NCBI RefSeq assembly: GCF_001484605.1
Contig: NZ_CP013747.1
Coordinates: forward strand, 992,001 to 1,056,000
Direction of reading: 5' to 3'
DNA length: 64,000 nucleotides
Source of the DNA: Pseudarthrobacter sulfonivorans
GTDB taxonomy: Bacteria > Actinomycetota > Actinomycetes > Actinomycetales > Micrococcaceae
The notes below the pieces were generated by a model that was not told where the DNA came from, ran no database searches, and saw only the letters and a list, made by a program, of their open reading frames with translations. The translations under genes were made by a program, and so were the position numbers. Positions 56,717 to 64,000 of the stretch are shown here, piece after piece (the stretch's first letter is position 1; each line of letters starts with the position of its first letter).

Positions 56717-57766
56717 TCAAGCCATGAGTGTCTGGAGTTGGCGGAAGATCTGTCTTGCGATGAAGCGTTTGAGGCAGCGGCGGATTTCCCGTGGGCTCTT
56801 TCCTTCCGCGGTGCGCCGCCCGATGTAGGCGCGGGTGGCGGGGTCTGTGAGGCTTCGGGTCCTGGCGACGACGTCCAGTGCGCGGTTTAGTTGCCGGTCA
56901 CCGTAGCGGTTGAGCCGGTGCCTGTTCGTGTTGCCCGAGGACGCCGGGACGGGGCTGGCGCCGGCGAGGGCTGCGAAGGCCGCTTCCGAGCGGACCCGGC
57001 CGTGGTGCGAGTAGGCGGCGAGGATGATCGCCGCGGTCACCGGGCCTACCCCTGAGATGTCCAGGATTCCCGGGGCCATGAGCTGGACACGTTCGGCAAG
57101 GGCCCGCTGGTTGTCCTCCAGCTCCGCGCCGAGGGTGATGACGGCGGAGGCGAGGCGACGTGCCTCTGCCCGTGCGACGGCGGCGGCAGCTCCGTCGCCC
57201 TGTCTTGCCCGCCAGCCCTGGACCGTCCTGACCTGGGCAGCGGTCAGCGGGGAGCGTGCGTCGATTCCCAGATCGAGGGTTCGCAGCAGGGCGGTCAGAG
57301 CGTTGCGCGCACCGGTCCGCTGGGTGTCCATCGAGCGCCGGGCGGCCAGAAGGATTCGAAGTGCTTCCCTGAGACCCTCGGCCCTGGGGCTGACGAGTTC
57401 GGTCGTGGCCGATCCCAGGACGGTTCGGGCCGCGGCGACGGCGTCGATCGCGTCGGATTTGCCATGGGCGCGGCGGGATTGCCGCCGGGGCGGCCTGGCC
57501 TCGCAGACAGCGAAGCGCTCCACCTCGAGCAGACGCGTCAGCCTTGCCCCGTAGGAGCTCGTCCCCTCAACCGCGACCAGGACGTTCCCGGTGGGGGTGC
57601 GGCGCCGTATCCATTCCACTGCCCGGCTCATGCCTGCCCCGGTGGTGGGAAACGTGCTGGTCCCGATCACCGCGCCCGTGGAGGCGGCGAGCATTGAGAA
57701 TGTGTGGGTCCTGGCATGTGTGTCCACGCCGACGACGTGTGCGTACTGCTCTGCGACTATGGTCAT
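56717..57766 (-). CDS. IS110 family transposase (element 1)
   Basis: A 349-residue IS110-type DEDD recombinase. The RuvC-like N-terminal domain has VVGVDTHARTHTF (Asp, about residues 11-23), AVEGTSSYGARL (Glu, about 65-76) and KSDAIDAVAAAR (two Asp, about 102-113). The C-terminal Transposase_20 domain contains the helix-hairpin ISGVGPVTAAII (about 237-248) and the Ser-nucleophile region PVPASSGNTNRHRL (about 272-285). It points away from the second IS110 gene, with 411 nt between the start codons. The two proteins are only distantly similar. Confidence 0.9.
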   Translation of the reverse strand: MTIVAEQYAHVVGVDTHARTHTFSMLAASTGAVIGTSTFPTTGAGMSRAVEWIRRRTPTGNVLVAVEGTSSYGARLTRLLEVERFAVCEARPPRRQSRRAHGKSDAIDAVAAARTVLGSATTELVSPRAEGLREALRILLAARRSMDTQRTGARNALTALLRTLDLGIDARSPLTAAQVRTVQGWRARQGDGAAAAVARAEARRLASAVITLGAELEDNQRALAERVQLMAPGILDISGVGPVTAAIILAAYSHHGRVRSEAAFAALAGASPVPASSGNTNRHRLNRYGDRQLNRALDVVARTRSLTDPATRAYIGRRTAEGKSPREIRRCLKRFIARQIFRQLQTLMA

Positions 57767-58068
57767 TTGTTTGCTCCTGTCCGAAGAGGTCCGGTCGGAA
57801 CCAGCCGGGAGGGATCACCCTGAGGCAAATCTCTAACGAGTCACGCAGCACCACCGTGGCGAAGCGGACAGCCTTCTATCAAGCCATCGGAGTGGGCCGG
57901 CTGCTCCCGGGCCCTCCGGGCGGACAGGTCGTCTATAAGACACCGCATGGCGGGTCAGATATGAAGGGAGTCACGCCCGGCGGTCCCGGAAAGCAGTCTG
58001 CCAACCAACCTCGGGCTGGTCACTACCTATTAGAGATATGACTGTGGTGGGCTGGCCGTGAGATAGGA

Positions 58069-58175
58069 CTGGAACCTCGGGTTCAAAGAGTTTCGTGGGT
58101 TGCCGGTCCGTCTTTCCGCACGAAGGTGCGGGGTGTGGACTGGTAGAGCCACATTTGAACGTCTGGAGGTTCCAG
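58069..58175 (+). ncRNA. Candidate bridge RNA / structured leader of IS110 element 2
   Basis: Nested inverted repeats directly 5' of the transposase start: 58069-58078 pairs with 58166-58175 (10/10), 58081-58086 with 58155-58160 (6/6), 58095-58098 with 58149-58152 (4/4), 58103-58109 with 58137-58143 (7 bp, one G.U) and 58116-58121 with 58126-58131 (6/6, GAAG loop). The outer right arm covers the GGAGG ribosome binding site. IS110-group elements are known to encode a bridge RNA in the upstream non-coding end, so this may be part of it. Existence of the RNA is inference. Confidence 0.4.
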
Positions 58176-58177
58176 CC

Positions 58178-59284
58178 ATGAATAAGCGTACTTACGTCGG
58201 TTTGGATGTCCATGCCCGCAGTGTGAAGGGCTGCGCGATCGACCGCGAGACAGGCGAGATCCTGCGCCAGAGCCTGGCGGCCAGCGATGCCGGGGTAGCC
58301 GAGTGGGTGTCAGGATTGCCAGGCCCGGTCCTGGTTGTCTATGAGGCAGGCCCGACGGGATTCGGGTTGGCCAGGCTCCTGGCTGCCGCCGGTATCGAGT
58401 GCTTGGTCGCCGCACCGTCCAAGCTGCAAAGGCCCTCCGGAGACCGGGTTAAGACTGATGCCCGCGATGCCGAGCATCTGGCTCGGTTGGCCCTGCTCGG
58501 GCAGATATCTCCGGTACGGGTTCCGGGCCGCGCGGATGAGGCTGCCCGTGATCTGGTCCGTGCCCGCGAGGACGTCCGCGCGGATCTCATGCGGGCCAGG
58601 CACCGCGTCTCAAAGCTCCTGCTGCGCCACGGCCTGGTCTACTCCGGCGGCCATGCCTGGACCGACGCCCACCACACCTGGCTGCACCGGCAACACTTTG
58701 ACGACCCTGCACTGCAGGCCGCCTACGAAGCCGGGCTCGAGACAGCGGAGTTGACGCTGGACCGCAAAAACCGGCTGGACGCGAAGATAACCTCTCTGGC
58801 GGCAACTGACCGGTATGCCCCGGTGGTCCACTCCCTGATGTGTCTGCGCGGAATCTCGGTGCTGACCGCGTTCGGCCTGGCGGTGGAAATCGGCGACTGG
58901 ACCCGCTTCACGGGCAGCACCATCGGTGCATACCTGGGCCTGGTCCCCTCGGAGCACTCCTCGGGCGCCTCCCGGTCCCAGGGGGCCATCACCAAGACCG
59001 GGAACACCCACGCCCGCCGTCTGCTGGTCGAGGCCGCCTGGCACCACCGCCGCCCCTACACCAATGCCAGCCGTGACATGCGCTCCCGCTGGGACGCAGC
59101 CGACGAAGCGTCCCGGGTCCGCGGCCACCAAGGCAACCACCGACTCCACCACAAGTGGGAGCAGTTCGAAGCCCGGCACAAACGCCGGGTCATCGCCAAC
59201 GTCGCCGTCGCCCGCGAACTGGCCGGCTGGTGCTGGTCCCTCGCCGCCCCGGTACAACAGGAACAGCCATGGACGAATGAATAG
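58178..59284 (+). CDS. IS110 family transposase (element 2)
   Basis: A 368-residue IS110 DEDD recombinase, complete. It has YVGLDVHARSVKGCAID (Asp, residues 6-22), VVYEAGPTGFGLARL (Glu, about 54-68), KTDARDAEHLARL (two Asp, about 92-104) and a C-terminal Transposase_20 domain with LRGISVLTAFGLAVEIG (about 225-241) and the Ser region SEHSSGASRSQG (about 260-271). The start is ATG 58178, with TGGAGG 8 nt upstream. The last 178 codons are duplicated 837 bp downstream. Confidence 0.93.
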   Translation: MNKRTYVGLDVHARSVKGCAIDRETGEILRQSLAASDAGVAEWVSGLPGPVLVVYEAGPTGFGLARLLAAAGIECLVAAPSKLQRPSGDRVKTDARDAEHLARLALLGQISPVRVPGRADEAARDLVRAREDVRADLMRARHRVSKLLLRHGLVYSGGHAWTDAHHTWLHRQHFDDPALQAAYEAGLETAELTLDRKNRLDAKITSLAATDRYAPVVHSLMCLRGISVLTAFGLAVEIGDWTRFTGSTIGAYLGLVPSEHSSGASRSQGAITKTGNTHARRLLVEAAWHHRRPYTNASRDMRSRWDAADEASRVRGHQGNHRLHHKWEQFEARHKRRVIANVAVARELAGWCWSLAAPVQQEQPWTNE

Positions 59285-59586
59285 ACGTGCGCCGTTCCCG
59301 GCCCGACCCGGACCGCTCGGCAGCGTGGAGGAGACCCGCGACTGAACTATGGACAACCGGCAAACGCCGGTGACGCCCGACATTCCTAGACCAGCGGCAC
59401 CCCTCCAGCCGAACACCTCGTCCTGCGGTAACCAACCCGCGCATATCAGTCTGACAGCGCCCCCCGTCGATCACGACGCGCCAGCCAACCGGACCAAGCA
59501 GGGAACGGACACAAAAGAGCGGTCCAAGACAAACCAGCCTTGGACCGCTCACCCTTGCCCTCTTGACAAGGAACACCTACATATCA
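58750..59586 (+). repeat. 837-bp tandem duplication, copy 1
   Basis: It runs from within the element 2 transposase to just before the second AGTT junction and includes the transposase stop, the IS right end and a copy of the icd terminator. I found no difference from copy 2 in the parts I compared, and the encoded 177-residue stretches are identical. Confidence 0.95.
59513..59550 (-). terminator. Duplicated copy of the icd terminator
   Basis: Perfect 12-bp stem (59517-59528 with 59539-59550, 10-nt loop) followed on the minus strand by TTTT. Identical to 60350-60387, and now 837 bp distant from icd. Confidence 0.85.
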
Positions 59587-59587
59587 G

Positions 59588-60121
59588 TTGACGCTGGACC
59601 GCAAAAACCGGCTGGACGCGAAGATAACCTCTCTGGCGGCAACTGACCGGTATGCCCCGGTGGTCCACTCCCTGATGTGTCTGCGCGGAATCTCGGTGCT
59701 GACCGCGTTCGGCCTGGCGGTGGAAATCGGCGACTGGACCCGCTTCACGGGCAGCACCATCGGTGCATACCTGGGCCTGGTCCCCTCGGAGCACTCCTCG
59801 GGCGCCTCCCGGTCCCAGGGGGCCATCACCAAGACCGGGAACACCCACGCCCGCCGTCTGCTGGTCGAGGCCGCCTGGCACCACCGCCGCCCCTACACCA
59901 ATGCCAGCCGTGACATGCGCTCCCGCTGGGACGCAGCCGACGAAGCGTCCCGGGTCCGCGGCCACCAAGGCAACCACCGACTCCACCACAAGTGGGAGCA
60001 GTTCGAAGCCCGGCACAAACGCCGGGTCATCGCCAACGTCGCCGTCGCCCGCGAACTGGCCGGCTGGTGCTGGTCCCTCGCCGCCCCGGTACAACAGGAA
60101 CAGCCATGGACGAATGAATAG
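59588..60121 (+). pseudogene. Truncated IS110 transposase fragment (C-terminal half)
   Basis: A 177-residue frame identical to the C-terminal half of the complete transposase at 58178-59284, starting at TTG where the original codon is internal. It lacks all four catalytic acidic residues of the RuvC-like domain, so it cannot be a working recombinase. No ribosome binding site precedes it. Confidence 0.92.
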
Positions 60122-60349
60122 ACGTGCGCCGTTCCCGGCCCGACCCGGACCGCTCGGCAGCGTGGAGGAGACCCGCGACTGAACTATGGACAACCGGCAA
60201 ACGCCGGTGACGCCCGACATTCCTAGACCAGCGGCACCCCTCCAGCCGAACACCTCGTCCTGCGGTAACCAACCCGCGCATATCAGTCTGACAGCGCCCC
60301 CCGTCGATCACGACGCGCCAGCCAACCGGACCAAGCAGGGAACGGACAC

Positions 60350-60387
60350 AAAAGAGCGGTCCAAGACAAACCAGCCTTGGACCGCTC
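60350..60387 (-). terminator. Rho-independent terminator of icd
   Basis: Perfect 12-bp stem (60354-60365 with 60376-60387), 10-nt loop and minus-strand TTTT, 33 nt beyond the icd stop. The upstream 60122-60349 repeats the IS right flank and holds no gene. Confidence 0.9.
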
Positions 60388-60420
60388 ACCCTTGCCCTCT
60401 TGACAAGGAACACCTACATA

Positions 60421-62640
60421 TCAGTTCAGGGTCGCAATGACCCTGTTCAGCGTGGCGGACGGACGCATCACGGCCGAGGCCTTGGCCTCGTCCGGCCGGT
60501 AGTAACCGCCGACGTCCACCGCTGAGCCCTGGACCGCGGCAAGTTCGCCGACGATGGTGTCCTCGTTGGAGGAAAGCTCCTTGGCCACAGCCGCGAACGA
60601 TGCCGCCAGCTCCGCGTCCTCGGTCTGCTTGGCCAGTTCCTCAGCCCAGTAGCGGGCGAGGAAGTAGTGGCTGCCACGGTTGTCCAGCTCGCCCGCGCGG
60701 CGGCTCGGGGACTTGTTTTCCAGCAGGAAAGTTCCCGTCGCCTTGTCCAGGGTGTCTGCCAGGACCTGCGCGCGGGCGTTGTTCGTGGTGGTGGCCAGGT
60801 GCTCGAAGCTGACGGCCAGAGCCAGGAATTCACCCAGGCTGTCCCATCGCAGGTGGTTTTCCTTGAGCAGCTGCTGGACGTGCTTGGGAGCAGATCCGCC
60901 GGCGCCGGTCTCGAAGAGGCCACCACCGTTCATCAGCGGAACAACCGACAGCATCTTGGCGCTGGTGCCCAGTTCCAGGATGGGGAACAGGTCCGTGAGG
61001 TAGTCGCGGAGCACGTTGCCGGAGACGGAGATGGTGTCCTCGCCCTTGCGGATGCGCTCCAGGGTGAAGGCAGTCGCCTTCACCGGGGACATGATCTCGA
61101 TCTGCAGGCCCTCGGTGTCGTGGTCCTTGAGGTATTCGTTGACCTTGGCGATGAGGTTGGTGTCGTGCGCGCGGGTCTCGTCCAGCCAGAACACTGCGGG
61201 CGTCTTGGAGGCGCGGGCGCGGGTGACGGCCAGCTTGACCCAGTCGCGGATGGGGGCATCCTTGGTCTGGCAGGCGCGCCAGATGTCACCCGGGGCGACC
61301 TCGTGTTCGATCAGCACAGCGCCGGAACCGTCCACGATCTGCACGGTGCCGGCTTCCTGGATCTCGAACGTCTTGTCGTGGCTGCCGTATTCCTCGGCGG
61401 CCTGGGCCATCAGGCCTACGTTCGGGACGGTGCCCATGGTGGTGGGGTCAAAGGCGCCGTGGGCGCGGCAGTCGTCCAGAACAACCTGGTAGATGCCGGC
61501 GTAGGAGCTGTCCGGGAGGACCGCCAGGGTGTCGGCTTCCTGGCCGTCCGGGCCCCACATGTGGCCGGAGGTGCGGATCATGGCGGGCATGGAAGCGTCC
61601 ACGATGATGTCGGAGGGCACGTTGAGGCTGGTGATGCCCTTGTCAGAGTCCACCATGGCCAGGGCCGGGCCGTCGTCGAGGCCCTTCTGGATGAGCGCCT
61701 TCACGCCTGCACGGACGTCCTCCGGAAGCTCCTCGAGGCCGCTCAGGATGGCAGCAAGGCCGTTGTTGGGGCTCAGCCCGGCGGCGGTGAGCTGCTTGCC
61801 ATAGGTCTCGAACAGTTCGGAGAAGTAGGCCTTCACCACGTGGCCGAAGATGATGGGGTCCGAGACCTTCATCATGGTGGCCTTCAGGTGCGCTGAGAAC
61901 AGGACGCCCTCTTCCTTGGCGCGGACTACCTGGGCTGCCAGGAACTCGTCCAGCGCCGCGGCGCGCATAACAGTGCCGTCGATGACCTCGCCGGCCAGCA
62001 CCGGGAAGGCCTTCTTCAGGACCTTGACCGAGCCGTCTTCGCGGACCAGCTGGAGGGCGATGGTGCCGTCGGACTCGATGACCACGGACTTCTCGTTCGC
62101 GCGGAAGTCGTCAGCCGTCATGTGCGCAACGTTGGTCTTGGAATCCGCGGACCAGGCACCCATGGAGTGCGGGTTCTGGCGGGCGTAGTTCTTGACGGAC
62201 AGCGGTGCACGGCGGTCCGAGTTTCCCTCGCGCAGGACCGGGTTCACAGCGGAGCCCTTGATCTTGTCGTAGCGGGAGCGGACGGCCGTTTCCTCGTCCG
62301 AGGAGGGGTTGTCCGGGTAATCCGGCAGGTTGTAGCCCTGGCCCTGGAGCTCGGCGACGGCGGCCTTCAGCTGCGGGATGGAAGCGCTGATGTTGGGCAG
62401 TTTGATGATGTTGGCGTCCGGCGTCTTTGCCAGCTCACCCAGTTCAGCAAGGGCATCGCCGATCTGCTGTTCCGGGGTGAGGTAGTAACCGAACACGGAG
62501 ATGATGCGGCCTGCGAGCGAAATGTCACGGGTCTCCACCTCCACACCTGCGGTCGAAGCAAACGCCTCGATGATCGGCAAGAACGAATAAGTAGCCAGCA
62601 TCGGCGCTTCGTCGGTGTGGGTATAGATAATCTTGGACAT
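60421..62640 (-). CDS. icd: Monomeric NADP-dependent isocitrate dehydrogenase
   Basis: A 739-residue monomeric-type isocitrate dehydrogenase, which converts isocitrate to 2-oxoglutarate with NADPH formation in the TCA cycle. It is the long (~740 aa) form common in Actinobacteria, unrelated in length to the 45-kDa dimer. Segments typical of the family: [14 protein letters not shown] at the N terminus, [20 protein letters not shown] (substrate Ser/Arg, about 130-150), and [20 protein letters not shown] near 577. The start is ATG 62640 with GGGAGA 10 nt upstream; the longer ORF is not supported. The stop codon is at the duplication boundary, but the protein is intact. Confidence 0.96.
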   Translation of the reverse strand: MSKIIYTHTDEAPMLATYSFLPIIEAFASTAGVEVETRDISLAGRIISVFGYYLTPEQQIGDALAELGELAKTPDANIIKLPNISASIPQLKAAVAELQGQGYNLPDYPDNPSSDEETAVRSRYDKIKGSAVNPVLREGNSDRRAPLSVKNYARQNPHSMGAWSADSKTNVAHMTADDFRANEKSVVIESDGTIALQLVREDGSVKVLKKAFPVLAGEVIDGTVMRAAALDEFLAAQVVRAKEEGVLFSAHLKATMMKVSDPIIFGHVVKAYFSELFETYGKQLTAAGLSPNNGLAAILSGLEELPEDVRAGVKALIQKGLDDGPALAMVDSDKGITSLNVPSDIIVDASMPAMIRTSGHMWGPDGQEADTLAVLPDSSYAGIYQVVLDDCRAHGAFDPTTMGTVPNVGLMAQAAEEYGSHDKTFEIQEAGTVQIVDGSGAVLIEHEVAPGDIWRACQTKDAPIRDWVKLAVTRARASKTPAVFWLDETRAHDTNLIAKVNEYLKDHDTEGLQIEIMSPVKATAFTLERIRKGEDTISVSGNVLRDYLTDLFPILELGTSAKMLSVVPLMNGGGLFETGAGGSAPKHVQQLLKENHLRWDSLGEFLALAVSFEHLATTTNNARAQVLADTLDKATGTFLLENKSPSRRAGELDNRGSHYFLARYWAEELAKQTEDAELAASFAAVAKELSSNEDTIVGELAAVQGSAVDVGGYYRPDEAKASAVMRPSATLNRVIATLN

Positions 62641-62781
62641 GCGCGGGCGTCTCCCTGGAGGTCGGCTGATTTTTTGGAAATTTTGTTCTATTTCACCACC
62701 CCCTAACTTACCTGAGGACACGGCTTTGAACCGTACCGGGGCGGCCGGACGGCCCTGCATTACAGCGGATTGGGGCATGGG

Positions 62782-62827
62782 AAAACGCCCGACGGCGGTG
62801 CGCACCCCGGGCCGCCAGCCGCCGTCG
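62782..62827 (-). terminator. Minus-strand terminator downstream of small gene at 62869
   Basis: 9-bp stem CGACGGCGG/CCGCCGTCG (62790-62798 with 62819-62827) followed on the minus strand by GGCGTTTT. It lies 41 nt beyond the stop of the small ORF and ahead of icd, so it supports a real transcript there. Confidence 0.6.
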
Positions 62828-62868
62828 CGCTTTACCGCCGGGAGCCACCGGCGCAGGTGAGGACCCGG

Positions 62869-63096
62869 TCAGCGCCGCTTGTGGGGTATGTCACTGGGCC
62901 AGAGCTGCACGTATTTGGGGTCCTGACGGCGCAGCTCCTCCGTCGCCGTGAACGAATGGACGGGATCGACGTCCCGCAATTGCACGGCTGCGGCGTAGGC
63001 CTCAACAGCCGGGGCAGCAGTTTGGCCCCAGCCGTCGGCTGTTACGTGCCTGCCATTAACGGCGGACCTTTTGGCGGACTTCCAGAAAGCAAACAC
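62869..63096 (-). CDS. Small hypothetical protein
   Basis: A 75-residue product from GTG 63096 (VFAFWKSAKRSAVNGRH), or 113 residues if the ORF's ATG 63210 is used. I prefer the GTG, because TTGGGG lies 10 nt upstream and a TATACA -10-like box about 50 nt upstream. The sequence has a basic start and several Trp/Gln residues (ADGWGQTA) and ends in HKRR. I recognise no family. Evidence for a gene is codon position bias by eye plus the terminator; confidence is modest. Confidence 0.4.
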   Translation of the reverse strand: MFAFWKSAKRSAVNGRHVTADGWGQTAAPAVEAYAAAVQLRDVDPVHSFTATEELRRQDPKYVQLWPSDIPHKRR

Positions 63097-63338
63097 GATG
63101 AGACCCCAATTCGCTGAGAGTCCGGAGCCCAGATCGGACGTGTAACTGTATAGAGAAAAGTACACTTCGGCGGCCGTTTTTGCCAGAGCGGCGCACCAGC
63201 GAGCGATCATGAACGCCTGCCCGGGACCATACCCGAGGCGTCACTACTATGTACAAATTTGTCATACGTCGATAGGTTCGAGGAGTCACGCGGCGGGCCG
63301 TCCCGGACCCCCTCACACCCGTTTTAGACAGGACAACA

Positions 63339-64000
63339 ATGACGCGAACCAGCTCCCTGGCCGCCAGCTTCCTGAGCCTTTCGGCAGCTGCCATAATCGC
63401 GCTGGTTGGCGCCGGGGGCGCCAACGCTGCCCCATCGGCGTCGGACGATAACGCAGTACCTTCGGTTGCCCGCGCAACGGCGGACAGCACCGGCGCGGCA
63501 GACTACTGGACATCAGACCGCATGCGCGCGGCGATTCCCGGCGATGTCCTCGCAAGCAAGGCGCTGGAGCGCGGCAACTCTTCCAGCGCGGCGAGCGTGC
63601 TGAAGGGACCTAAAACCAAGGTGGCGGGCACCACGGGCAAGCCCTCACTCTCTCAGCCTGCAAGCCCTGTAGCCCACATCGGCAAGGTGTTCTTCACCCT
63701 CGGCGGCCAAAATTACGTCTGCTCCGGAAACGTCGTGTCGGCGTCGAACAAGAGCACCGTTGCCACGGCCGGACACTGCCTCAACGAGGGTCCCGGCACG
63801 TTCGCCACCAAGTTCGTTTTTGTCCCTAAGTACAAGGACGGGGTGGCGCCCTACGGTGCGTGGACCGCCGACGAGTACTTCACGCCCACCCAGTGGAGCA
63901 CGGGTGGGGACATCACCTACGACACCGGCTTTGCCGTGATGGACCCGAGGCAAGACGGCGCACTGCTGGAGGATGTCGTCGGCGGCTCAGGCGTGGCATT
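63339..64000 (+). CDS. Secreted trypsin-fold (S1) serine protease, 3' end outside window
   Basis: About 220 residues are visible. A signal peptide (about 1-30, GANA cleavage site) is followed by a propeptide of about 80 residues and the start of the chymotrypsin-like domain. The catalytic His146 lies in TAGHC and the Asp195 in ITYDTGFAV. The catalytic Ser is beyond the window edge. VCSGNVV with TAGHC suggests an S1B/V8-like or related group. The ATG has an AGGA site 6 nt upstream. Secreted, probably self-processed. Confidence 0.88.
   Translation, partial: MTRTSSLAASFLSLSAAAIIALVGAGGANAAPSASDDNAVPSVARATADSTGAADYWTSDRMRAAIPGDVLASKALERGNSSSAASVLKGPKTKVAGTTGKPSLSQPASPVAHIGKVFFTLGGQNYVCSGNVVSASNKSTVATAGHCLNEGPGTFATKFVFVPKYKDGVAPYGAWTADEYFTPTQWSTGGDITYDTGFAVMDPRQDGALLEDVVGGSGVA

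Larger units (their letters stand above)
56672..59516. mobile_element. Two adjacent IS110-family insertion sequences, divergently oriented
   Basis: The interval between the kinase-operon terminator and the icd terminator holds two different IS110 transposases and their non-coding ends. IS110 elements usually lack terminal inverted repeats, so exact ends cannot be set by eye: element 1 ends between 56672 and 56716, and element 2 ends between 59285 and 59516. The 411-nt gap 57767-58177 must hold the 5' non-coding ends of both. Confidence 0.75.
59587..60423 (+). repeat. 837-bp tandem duplication, copy 2
   Basis: Second copy, ending at the stop codon of icd. The tetramer AGTT is found at 58749, 59586 and 60423, exactly 837 bp apart, so it marks the duplication end points. 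Confidence 0.95.

Noticed and set aside
59349..59591. 80-codon frame, present again at 60186-60440
   Set aside because: It crosses the duplication boundary, lies in the non-coding IS flank and over the icd terminator, and has no ribosome binding site.
63056..63490. 144-codon minus-strand frame
   Set aside because: It is antisense to the start of the secreted protease, which has a signal peptide and catalytic His/Asp motifs.

Overview
The window is about 64 kb of high-GC DNA from a Gram-positive actinobacterium, most likely Arthrobacter, Pseudarthrobacter or a close relative in the Micrococcaceae. The evidence is: a mazG/eno/divIC/DUF501/ppx neighbourhood; a monomeric NADP isocitrate dehydrogenase; a mycosin-type protease; GTG and TTG starts; TAGGCT-type -10 boxes lying 6-7 nt before start codons (leaderless genes); and an LAKTG-type sorting signal. 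I recognised no rRNA, tRNA or CRISPR array. The assignment rests on protein and motif recognition; no database search was run.

Layout. 1-8.2 kb (minus strand): NDH-2 (cut by the window edge), a mycosin-like protease, a Ppx/GppA phosphatase, DUF501, a DivIC/FtsB-like divisome protein, enolase, MazG and adenosine deaminase. 8.2-17 kb (minus): two DedA proteins, then a nucleoside uptake and salvage operon with a BMP lipoprotein, an ABC ATPase, two permeases, cytidine deaminase and thymidine phosphorylase. 17.3-21.9 kb (minus): an ohrR-ohr-oxidoreductase peroxide-stress operon with a visible operator, an M20 amidohydrolase and mannose-1-phosphate guanylyltransferase. 22.1-26.5 kb (plus): sdhCDAB and an alpha/beta hydrolase. 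26.5-30.7 kb (minus): YihY, a 2H phosphoesterase, trpS, exonuclease III and a membrane protein. 30.8-36 kb: a CHRD protein; a one-carbon module made of folD and glyA behind a ZTP riboswitch and divergent purU; a methyltransferase; a gamma-class carbonic anhydrase.

36-43 kb: an FAD amine oxidase coupled to an APC permease, divergent from alr and a PucR-type regulator, followed by a nitrilase-family amidohydrolase. 43.1-48.5 kb: a ROK repressor followed by a three-gene monosaccharide ABC importer (ATPase, permease, ChvE-like lipoprotein). 48.8-52 kb: a MacB/FtsX-like permease with its ATPase, and a Gfo/Idh/MocA oxidoreductase. 52.2-56.6 kb: a cell-envelope group with an exported Ala/Pro/Ser-rich protein, a ten-repeat LAKTG-anchored surface protein, a membrane Ser/Thr kinase and an ATGA-coupled lipoprotein. 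56.7-60.4 kb: two unrelated IS110-family transposases facing away from each other, plus a perfect 837-bp tandem duplication covering the 3' half of the second transposase and the icd terminator. 60.4-64 kb: monomeric icd, a possible small gene, and the start of a secreted trypsin-fold protease.

The strongest items for follow-up are (i) a 107-nt nested inverted-repeat structure just upstream of the second IS110 transposase, which also covers its ribosome binding site and is a candidate bridge RNA or translational control element; (ii) the 837-bp duplication with AGTT at all three junctions; (iii) the repeat-rich sortase-substrate protein and its envelope/kinase neighbourhood; (iv) the tightly packed ZTP riboswitch / leaderless purU divergent control region; and (v) intergenic repeats built around a shared 16-bp core.
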